Part shown: positions 55,915 through 64,000 of the stretch, in pieces
Position numbering within the stretch: the stretch's first letter is position 1
Layout: every line of letters starts with the position of its first letter
The notes under the pieces: model-generated
Told to the model about the DNA's origin: nothing
Databases searched by the model: none
Seen by the model: only the letters and a program-made list of their open reading frames with translations
Made by a program: the position numbers and the translations under genes
NCBI GenBank assembly: GCA_014773175.1
Contig: VXCM01002038.1
Coordinates: forward strand, 9,845-73,844
Origin: Lucifuga dentata
Taxonomy: Eukaryota > Chordata > Actinopteri > Ophidiiformes > Bythitidae
Length of the DNA: 64,000 nucleotides
Direction of reading: 5' to 3'

Positions 55915-56983
55915 TAGTCTATTTGTTCAGCCCATAGAGCCCCATTGTGAACCCGGAAATGTTGAGTACCCCAAAATTTTATGTTAGAAATGTGGAGTAT
56001 GGGTCCCCAGTATTTAGAAACTGTCAGATGCTAACTTGCACATATTAGGCAATTTGCATAATTAACCTAATTAGCATTAATTAGCATAATCACCTATGTG
56101 CTTGGCCGATTCAGGCAATATTGGAGGTGTTTTGGGGGTTATTGAGGATGCTGAATCCATTTCTGACAATTTCAAAATTCAAAATGACCGTTATTAAACC
56201 AGAAATGGCCATATTTCAACTTCCGGTGTGCTGATTTTGATGAATTTTGAGTAGATTTTGAGCGTATTTATATGCTTAATACATTGTACCTGCATTTCAG
56301 AATGAAGCAACTGCTGCTATATCTGTTAAACATTTTACTTCTATTATACTCCCTTTTCTCTTTTTTGTAGGATATTATTTAGCATACTCGTATTATTGTA
56401 GTTTGGTATGGTACTTGCCTTTGTTATCTCCAATACTCAATAGTGAGTCGCCTCAGAGTGTAATAGTCTGAATTAAAATGTACACGTTCTGCATTGTTTG
56501 GATAATTGTGTTCATAAATATCCTCCAGTTTATAACCAAGTTGAAGTTATTTCAGTTATTTCAATTACATAAGTTATTTATCCAATTGATTCAGTGTCCT
56601 CTGAAACTTTTAAATTCACTGAAACTTCACCAGAATCGGTTGAAATACTTCTGGAAGTTGAAATACTTCTGGAAGTTGAAATATGGCCATTTCTGGTTTA
56701 AACGGTCATTTTGAATTTTGAAATTGTCAGAAATGGATTCAGCATCCTCAATAACCCCCAAAACACCTCCAATATTTCCGAATCAGCCAAGCACTTGCTG
56801 AAATATTGTCTATATAGGTGACTATGCTAATTAATGCTAATTAGGTTCATTATGCAAATTGCCCAACATATGCAAGTTAGCATCTGGCATTTTCTAAATA
56901 CTGGGGACCCATACTCTACATTTCTAACATAAAACTTTGGTGAACTCAACATTTCCAGGTTCACATTGCTGGCAAATAGACTA
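55915..56983. mobile_element. 1.07 kb foldback element with ~310-bp arms
   Basis: The left arm (55915 to about 56227) and right arm (about 56670-56983) are reverse complements at roughly 90 percent. Matches include TAGTCTATTTG/CAAATAGACTA at the tips, GTATGGGTCCCCAGTATTTA, CCTAATTAGCATTAATTAGC, GGTGTTTTGGGGGTTATTGA and GAAATGGCCATATTTCAACT. The central 440 bp is AT-rich with a small direct repeat (GAAATACTTCTGGAAGTT twice, 56642-56677). The right arm has about 15 extra bases (CTGAAATATTGTCTATATAG region). No coding capacity, and the flanks do not give a clear target duplication. A transcript through it would form a long double-stranded RNA. Confidence 0.9.
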
Positions 56984-57764
56984 TATATTATAATTACATA
57001 TATGACTATACAAGAGCCACATACTCAGCTACAAATCCATAGTAATAAGTACTTACATACTTTCATGCACGTAGCCTGGCTGAGAGTTCTGTGTGTGTAG
57101 GTGTGAGTGCATGTGTGTGCAGTGTAATTACACGTGGTGACATCATGAAAACACGCATCGTGCAGCTCACACGCTTTGTTTGCATCCTTGTAAAAGTGCA
57201 GAGAAGAAATGGTGACAAAGCGAAGAAACAAATGAATCATTTATTGATAAGAAATAGAACAGCAATACTCAGATTAACACTGATGGTGTCCATCAACCTC
57301 TCTCTCTCTCTCTCTCTCTGACTGGGTTGAGGAGTTTACAGGAGTTCTTATGTTTTGCAGGATGCTACAGAAACTGATGAATGGCCGTTTTGACTCGTGC
57401 TCATGTTTTAGTCTCATCACTGACTTGACATAGCAGCAGACCAGAGAGACTGGTTATTAAGCCTCGTACCCGTGTCGCTTCTCGCTGTCTTCCTTCCTCG
57501 TGAGGTTTTTCAGTCCAGGTTTACATTGTATATCTAAGTTGTGTAAACATTTTGTGGTCTGTTACAGTAGCTGATATGTTTGATCAGCCTGATCAGCTTT
57601 GATGCAGTAGGTACATATGATTATATTATTATATAACAGCTGCATGTTGCGTGTTAAAATACACTTAAAGCCTTCGTGTTTTATGGACAGTAGAGGGATA
57701 CTGTTTTAATGGTCATGTAATTACTTCTGGGGTTTTTATTGATAACATGTAATGGTACTGTTTC
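56984..57764. other. No gene seen; (CT)n at 57299-57319
   Basis: Non-coding sequence with a short CT run and TG-rich stretch at 57090-57122. Confidence 0.5.
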
Positions 57765-58618
57765 ATGGGATCCTGTGTGTCTGATGATGTTTTCTGTGGT
57801 ACTTTTGGTTTTAAACTTTTAACTATGGCTGAGGTTCATAAAGCCTTACAGGGCTTGGACCCTAGAAAACCAGCTGGTCCTGATAACTTAGAGACGTACT
57901 TTTTGAAACTGGCCACTGACAATATCGCATCTCCTTTAACGTCTTTTAACCACACTTTGATTAAATACCAGATCCCTAAATTATGGAAAGCTGCTGTTAT
58001 TCTCCCTCTTTTAAAGGGAGGAACCCTTCTCTTATAACTATAAACCCAGAAATCTCTGTCTGTGGCACCAACATCTCTAGAACCCAGCACTGTATGAAGT
58101 TGATATTCAGCAGGTTTCTTGCTCAGGACCCAAGGACATGCAGCGTCACGTGTGAAGTTGTTTGGATGAGCGGTTCTCAAATTGAGAAAAAAAGTAGTCC
58201 GTGTGGCAGGATACGCTCCGGTCCAGTGCCACGGTCTCAACCCGACCACAAACAAACAAAGCTAGCTCACGAGGACGTGCAGAACTAAGTTATGGCAGGC
58301 TGCGGCGCACACCATAAAGTCTGGCCCGTTCTGAAGATGCACATTTTCAGTGGACACTGTACTAGTTTAAATAATTACAGACCGATATTAATTGTATCCC
58401 CTCTAGTTAAGATTCCGGAGTCCTTGCTCAGTGATAACCTTCAGGAGTTTTTATATTCTAAGTTTAAATTTAATTTATTTAAAGCTCTTACACATCATTA
58501 TATTATATAACAGAGGGTAAATTGTCCATCTGTGTCCATGCAGGCTCAGTCACTGCTGCACTTTTGATTATTCATAACATAACGCACTTCTTGGTAAACT
58601 GGCAGATTGTTATCTACT
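57765..58618 (+). pseudogene. Rex1/Babar-like LINE reverse transcriptase remnant, split by family B
   Basis: The first part (57768 to about 58030) reads FGFKLLTMAEVHKALQGLDP, then RKPAGPDNL and IPKLWKAAVILPLLKGG. This is the N-terminal fingers region of fish Rex1/Babar-type reverse transcriptases (consensus 'V..AL..L...K..GPDNL.P.FLK...' and 'IP..WK.A.V.PL.KGG'). A family B copy interrupts it. The frame resumes at about 58370 with LNNYRPILIVSPLVKIPESL (consensus 'LNNYRPISKLSVL.K..E'), and later SVTAALLIIHNIT (consensus 'HST..AAL.V.NDI'). The catalytic YADD region is missing. A second B copy bounds the right side. A probable 3' end of the same LINE type lies at 59.8-60.2 kb. Confidence 0.8.
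58055..58366 (+). mobile_element. Family B repeat inserted in LINE
   Basis: From TCTGTCTGTGGCACCAACATC to GTGGACACTGTACTAG. It separates KGG from NNYRP of the reverse transcriptase frame, so the insertion postdates the LINE. Includes the internal GTGCCACGGTCTCAACC block. Confidence 0.85.
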
Positions 58619-58890
58619 GGTGCAGTGCCCATTCAAAACATGCCTGTTTGGACCGGGCAGACTTTGTGGCCTGTCGTAAGTACCTGTGGAGCAGAGCATG
58701 TGCTGCCGTGCCCTGAGCGTGTCCTGCTGCGTGGACTACTTTTTACCTCAGTTTGAGAACCGCTCATCCAAACAACTTCACACATGGCGCTGCACGTCCT
58801 TGGGTCCTGATCAATAAACCTGCTGAATATCAGCTTCATACATGACAGGGTCTAGAGATGTTGGTGCTACAGACAGATTTCTGTCTTTGT
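58619..58890 (-). mobile_element. Family B repeat, inverted copy
   Basis: From GGTGCAGTGCCCATTC to GTTGGTGCTACAGACAG. Lacks the internal block found in the 58.1 kb copy, so the two are different subtypes and not a simple local inversion. Confidence 0.85.
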
Positions 58891-59208
58891 AGTTAGTTTA
58901 TAGTTAAGATGTGTCCATGAAGCATGTACTCCTTAGAGCTTAGCCTTTGTTCAAAACATACCGAAGCCAAATATTTTAATAATTGGTGCTTCCTAAGTGA
59001 GGTGAACGCCCCTGATTACAAAAACTGGATTAACATGAGGGAGTTCATCTGTAGATAATTAAGATTATTAATTCTTAAAAAAAAAAAAAAAAAAAAAAAA
59101 ACACAATAAGGGACAAAGACTGTTAATATTGAATGACAATGCACGACAACCCTTGATGTTAAATGCAGTCAATTTCTCCACTAAACATTTTAGCATAAGC
59201 ACCCACAT

Positions 59209-59265
<57 letters not shown>

Positions 59266-59529
59266 CCTGCAAAGTGGAATGAATGGAGTGAATTCATTTC
59301 ATTTCACTATGCAAGTGTGTGAGTGTGTGTGTGCTTGCACTACTATAGCACTACTGTTGCGCTTATAAACAGAAAGCAAAAAATAAAGAAATATGTAGTA
59401 AGTAAGAAATGTCCTTTTTGAAGTTGGATAGCCTAATTAGACTAATTAGACAGTCTGAATCTGTACTGATGAAAAAGTGCAGTAGGCTTACCCGTTCCTG
59501 CAGCCGTTAGTGCTTGACTCCCTTGGAGT
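58891..59529. other. No gene seen; poly(A) at 59077-59101 and (GA)n at 59211-59263
   Basis: Non-coding with two simple repeats. Confidence 0.6.
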
Positions 59530-59745
59530 GGAGCATAAGGTGCTGTGCCCGTAGTGTATCCTATTGCCGTCATGTATCCTGCCGCACACAAACTACTTTT
59601 TACCAGCATGAATTCTAGAACCGCTCATCCAGACACCTTCTCACGTAACGCTGCACGTCCTTGGGTCCTGAGCAACAAACCTGCTGAATATCAGCTTCAT
59701 ACAGAGCTGGTTCTAGAGATGTTGGTGCTACAGACACAGACAGAG
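59530..59745 (-). mobile_element. Family B repeat, truncated copy
   Basis: From GCATAAGGTGCTGTGCCCG to GATGTTGGTGCTACAGACAC. One side is diverged. Its long open frame reads RTAHPDTFSRNAARPWVL, equivalent to the frame seen in other copies. Confidence 0.8.
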
Positions 59746-59779
59746 TTACTGGAATTAAAGATAAATAAGAGAAATGTCA

Positions 59780-60245
59780 AGGGCCTCGCAGCCTGAGGCT
59801 AGATGATTGTTTACAGTTGATTATTCCCCAAACCCGACTGAGACAGTGAGACATCTTTTATGGTGTCTGCTTCAATGAGCTGGAATTGTCTCCAAAAGAC
59901 CTAATAATTATGTCTCTTATCTGACTGTCTGGTTTTAAATTAATTGTAAGAGATATTGTTGCCCAGATTCTTCAGGTCCATCAGGTCTTGCTCCTGTTTT
60001 TATTTTATTGTTATGGAATTTCCATCAACTTGACTTTTGTTTGTATGTTAAATGTCCATTTTTTTTTTTTTTACGTTACTTCATCTCGTCATAGTTCCCG
60101 TTAGGTTGTATTATTTGTGTAGCGTGCATCTTTTCTCATCCTGCTGTCTTTGCCATGTCTTCCTCCAAAATATATATATATATATAAAAAAAAAAAATCT
60201 AAATCTCAACTGGACTTCCTGGTTAAAGAAAGGTTAAATAAATCA
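59780..60245 (+). mobile_element. LINE 3' end (Rex1/Babar/L2-like)
   Basis: CAATGAGCTGGAATTGTCTCC matches the C-terminal coding end typical of these LINEs. The 3' part reads TGCCATGTCTTCCTCC, then an (AT)n/A run (60167-60197), then AAATCTCAACTGGACTTCCT and GGTTAAAGAAAGGTTAAATA with AATAAATC. This corresponds to the familiar fish LINE tail 'aatctcaatgggacttacctggttaaataaaggttaaataaa'. It is probably the other end of the element at 57.8 kb after a large internal deletion, but could be a separate insertion. Confidence 0.7.
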
Positions 60246-61409
60246 ATAGAAATTATTGATAGTGTGCCGTCAACTGTACACACACACACCATCTGTTTTT
60301 GAGCCATAAAGAAATCAGCATCTTTTCCTGAGGACTGTAGACTGGGTTTATTTCTGGCTGGTTTTTGGTGTGTTTGTGATGTAATGTGTCGCTGGGTGTT
60401 TCTGGTCCTTCCATGCTGGCCGCGGTGGATCAGGCTGTGACTTGTGTCTGAGCAGTGCTATGATGGTCCAGAATTACAAGTTATGCTTCGTATTCACCCA
60501 CTGTTCTCTCTGATTCATTCATGGCTGCCAGCATGATTCGGTCACTTCCTGTTTTATCACGTCCACTTTCAGACATTGAGAGGATGCATTGAGAGGACGC
60601 AGGCAGAGACGTCTGAGCCTCCACACGCTCATCGCACGACAGTTTAAATGACTAACGCCGTTAATCCTTCGCTTTCCACAGACAACATTCATCATCCGTC
60701 AATGATCAGGCTCAGTTTTCCCTGATCGATCGGTTATCTTTCAGCTGACGCCACTCTGTGGAAGCATTCCCACCAAAGCGGATTTCCACGGGAACATGAT
60801 CTCAGAGTATTTACAGCAAAACTAATATTCTCAATCTATTGACTTGAATTATGTGTTGTCTTACAACATGTGTATAAATGTCTCTGTTTTTATGAAGAAA
60901 CTTACATGCACGCTCAAAACAGCAAAACATCAACTTTCTGAACTTTGTTAATGCAGTTTTGGCCTGAACAGTGTGAACAGTGTGACTGTGACTGGACAGG
61001 ATTGAAGTTCCAGGTTCAAAAACAATAAGTGATGCTGAGAGCCAGAATGAAGTCAGGAGGACAGGAAGTTCTCTGGACTCTGAGTTTAAGACCAGCTTTT
61101 TGCTGTTGCAGCAGTCCGGCTTCAGAGTAACATTCCTATGGACATGAACTCTGTGTTCGTTGTGCCTCAGAACTGGGAATCCTGAACACAGAATCAGGTC
61201 ATATACCTGTTTAACACCTGTGCTAAACAAAGTGGGAGACAACATGTCTGTCTCCATGAAGACTTCAGTGTTATTTGCTCTGTGAGAAGAAGTTCTGTTT
61301 AACACTGATGACGAAACTTTGCTCTCACCTTCTCTTTTATCTTTGAATATCAGGACGCCTCGTGTTTTTATTACCCACAGTTAAGATCACAACAACGCTT
61401 TCCTGTAAG
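60246..61409. other. No gene seen
   Basis: Unique non-coding sequence. The 164-codon minus-strand open frame at 60811-61305 shows no domain or signal I recognise and I treat it as chance. Short repeats such as GAGAGGATGCATT/GAGAGGACGCAG occur at 60574-60605. Confidence 0.4.
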
Positions 61410-62400
61410 ATCATAATAGTAATAATAATTTCATTCTATAAGACCCCACTTGGGCTAAGTGAGAAGGCCAACACAGAATTCATGTGACAGAGAAACACAC
61501 AAAAAAAGAAACAACCAAGAACACACATCTTCACATAATACAGGCAATAAGTAAATAAATATTACATGTGTCTAAATGTCACTATACTTTACAAAATGTT
61601 GTTAAATTACATTGAATTATGATATCTTTAGAGTTACATAACTTATCCATCTCATATACATTTGGTCTCACTCTAGTATATACAGGCAGATATTTAATTC
61701 TTTTCAAATTAAAGTAAGCACATTCAAACAAATAATGAAACTCATCACCCAATTTCTCCAAATTAAACAACTGGCATATTCAATGCCGTAGAATAACCTA
61801 ACCATAATCATAACCATAGACTAACTGTAACCACTGGTATTCCACTGGCTCTACACCAGAACATCGCTAATTAACACCACAAATCATCATTTAAACTGCA
61901 GAGACAGTTTTCCAGATGAAGTGTGTGTTTAAATGTAATTTGTACAGAGTGTTGCTAAATATTGCAGTTTTCCAGCTTTGCCTCAGTTAGTCAGATATTT
62001 GATATAGCTGTTTTTACCACACCTGTACTTCCCCACAAATAAGAAAATCCTGTATCATCAAATATTTGTTTTAACTTCACAATCCATCGTGGTTTAAGCA
62101 CTTCCTTATCATATAGGTTTTTCAGTAACGGAAACAAAAAGAAGGATAATTTACTTCCTCTACCATTTAATAATCTACACCAAAAACCAATCATCCCACA
62201 TTCAACTTTTTTTTCAATTTAAATATACCAACTTCCCCATACAGTGCATAGTTTGCAGCATTTTCATTTAACTTAAGTATCTTTTTCGTAAACTTGATGT
62301 GAAAAGCCTCGATAAAGGAGACGTCCTCGTGTCCCCACGCCTCTAAATCCATTTGATCAAACGGCTGCAGCTGTGTCTTAATAGATAATCCCAAGTGTCT
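61410..62400 (-). pseudogene. LINE ORF2 C-terminal remnant with internal replacement
   Basis: On the minus strand, from 62394 down, pieces read KILKLNENAANYALYGEVG, then MIGFWCRLLNGRGSKLSF and KQIFDDTGFSYLWGS. After a gap of about 200 bp they continue as KLGDEFHYLFECAYFNLKR and further. I recall this series, with the H-Y-L-F-E-C terminal motif, from the C-terminal part of non-LTR elements downstream of the reverse transcriptase. The stretch normally lying between the WGS and GDEFHY blocks is absent, replaced by unrelated sequence (about 61790-61985). The 3' end carries a (TTA)n tail on the minus strand at about 61421-61433. Clade unknown. Confidence 0.65.
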
Positions 62401-63698
62401 TGCTTTGTGTGGCGATCATACCAAAGAGTCAAACTGCTCATTGTTCAGCAGCAAGCCACTAAAACCGTTTATTTATCAGCTATTCAGTGAGGGATCACAG
62501 ACTTTGGAGTCTGCAGCAGAAGTTATGTTTTTAGTCAAACTGAGTCCATGTTTCTTTTCATATAAATGAAACTCGTTATATCAGGTGGAAATCTCAGCAG
62601 CAGATCCTGGATTCAACAGTGCAGGTTGTGCTGTACAAACAGGAAGTGATGAGGGCAAGACGATTGGATAAGGACGGCCCCATAGCTGTGTTTGCCTCAG
62701 GCCCCCAAAACACTAAATCCACGCCTGTGGAAAGGTAGTCCTTTTATTTTTTGGCCTGAAGGACGAGGATCTGTGCACGCTCATGTGCAGACTGTAAAGT
62801 AGCTTTCGTCCTGCCGTCTTTCTTTAAGAGCCGTTGAAACGCTCGCGGCGGTAATAAGCTTATGTGTAGAAGTGTGACTGATAGAAGATTCTTTCTTGGT
62901 TTCCTGAAGAGGTCAGAAGTTACTCCACACAGGAAGTTCTGTTTCCCGTCCTAATCTACGCCTGGTTCATACTACAAAATTTATCAAATCGAAAGAGATG
63001 CTAAAAATGTGAGAGAGCTCAAACATCTGCATTTATAAGGATAAATATCATAGTTTTTGGTCCTCACACAGATTAATAACAGCACAATACACACTGACAG
63101 ATTCAATTCACAGCCAAACCACACATCTCTGGAGATTAACACCACACCACATGTGATTTTAGAGTAAAGGAGGCAGGAAGAGCTCGCTGTGCTGCACCCA
63201 CAGAGAAAAGAAAGACAAAATGGATGTAGTGACGGAGATGATGTGAACATGGGCTGCACATGTTTACTGCACATGCTATATTATTGCCTCAAACCAACAA
63301 ATCGTGGTTATATTTCACGGGTGTTGCCATGGTTGCATTTATGCGTTAATAGACGTGATTAGTCAAGCAGTGGAAGGATGACACCATGAGACAGTTTTCG
63401 TCTTGGTTCCAATTTTGAGCTGTTGAATTTTGGGGTCTGGGTCCTTTTTCTTGTTGTAAGGAAAAAGTCTTTCCTGTTCAACACTGGTCTGAAATTATGT
63501 CACACCAGTCCTGGCCTTGATGTGTCCCCTTCCCCCCTTACGTCTGTGGGCGGGGCTTGGAGAAATGCTACCCATTCAGGCCATTTATGAAGAGGACTGA
63601 GACACCGATCATCTGCCGTTTACGTGCTGCTCTGACATCAATACCCAAAACACGTTTACCTGAACAGAAACAGGACATTTCATTACTGTTAAACCTAG

Positions 63699-63699
<1 letters not shown>
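62401..63699. other. No gene seen
   Basis: Non-coding sequence, with scattered short open frames lacking similarity. Confidence 0.5.
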
Positions 63700-63745
<46 letters not shown>

Positions 63746-63760
63746 NAAAAAAAAAAAAAA
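63700..63760. repeat. (CA)n microsatellite, N, poly(A)
   Basis: CA run of about 23 units ending at the N (63746), followed by an A run. Both lengths are unreliable. Confidence 0.9.
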
Positions 63761-63789
63761 CAGTATTACTGAACAAAATAGCAACTACT

Positions 63790-63834
63790 TAAATGATAAG
63801 TGACTCCAAACTTTTGAGCCATAGTGTACATATC
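63790..63834 (-). mobile_element. Tc1-like terminal inverted repeat (solo end)
   Basis: GTGACTCCAAACTTTTGAGC followed by CATAGTGTACATA is the right-hand end of a Tc1-type element. Its reverse complement begins TACACTATGGCTCAAAAGTT and parallels the TACACTACCATGCAAAAGTT end at 29238. The left partner was not found in the window; sequence upstream has no recognisable transposase. Confidence 0.65.
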
Positions 63835-64000
63835 TTCCTTGTTGCTGGGATCAGACAGTAGCATTTCCAAGAATATGACAGACCTTACTTCCTGCCCTGA
63901 TTTCCACTTTCAAAATAAAAGGGGATCGTGAGTACATGGAGTTTTAAGACTAAATGTTTTTTTCTCCTCTCTGCATTGAACTGTGAGAAACTAGAACAAA

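Noticed and set aside
60811..61305. 164-codon minus-strand open frame
   Set aside because: No domain, signal or compositional sign of coding, and no splice support. Length is compatible with chance.

Overview
This 64 kb window reads as euchromatic, gene-poor DNA of a teleost fish, probably a percomorph. The evidence is the repeat content: a Rex3/RTE-type LINE 3' end, a Rex1/Babar-like LINE, Tc1-type transposons, many short hAT-like elements with 8-bp target duplications, and long CA, CT and GA microsatellites. Host DNA between them is AT-rich and non-coding. I found no complete protein-coding gene on either strand. The open frames longer than 60 codons are chance frames, frames through tandem repeats, or transposon remnants. 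The only possible host coding sequence is a 42-bp candidate microexon at 55457-55498. The window may be a large intron or a gene desert.

Repeats present more than once are given working letters. A = 12.66, 18.74 and 40.57 kb. B = about 300 bp, eight copies at 21.03, 21.56, 34.10, 41.82, 42.47, 58.05, 58.62 and 59.53 kb. C = about 850 bp, GCTAAC-rich, at 3.6, 11.8, 13.4, 22.7, 41.8, 44.7 and 54.5 kb. D = TTAA-flanked MITE at 6.8 and 18.2 kb. E = 15.5 and 42.6 kb. H = 20.76/21.82 and 25.86 kb. O = 37.8 and 39.4 kb. P = 3.4 and 27.0 kb. R = 0.4 and 52.8 kb. Single elements with clear ends are the hAT-like copies at 10.46, 19.02, 24.25, 34.78, 36.13 and 51.52 kb and the 1.07 kb foldback at 55.92 kb.

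Layout. 0-10 kb: a GA-rich degenerate repeat, a 10-bp minisatellite (2.5-3.2 kb), a 5'-truncated LINE with a perfect 14-bp target duplication (4.5-5.5 kb), a D MITE, and a 40-bp minisatellite with 19 identical units (8.0-9.15 kb). 10-27 kb: mostly MITE families, a 20-bp minisatellite at 16.8 kb, and a Tc1 copy inserted in an H element (25.9-26.9 kb). 27-34 kb: two tandem near-perfect hairpins, a LINE remnant with a mutated reverse transcriptase motif, a decayed Tc1 with a Rex3 fragment nested inside, and an L1 ORF1-like remnant. 34-46 kb: hAT-like elements, foldback O, and nested A/B/C/E copies. 46-57 kb: mainly unique DNA, then an hAT-like element, a C copy, the candidate exon and the large foldback. 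57-64 kb: a LINE broken by B insertions, a second LINE remnant, and a Tc1 terminus at the far end.

Nine of the fourteen single-N positions sit between two perfect 62-67-bp direct copies of the same sequence. This looks like unmerged contig overlaps, so those duplications should not be read as biology. Nothing here works together as a gene system. The structure is a layered record of transposition. Family names rest on motifs and recall, not on a database search.
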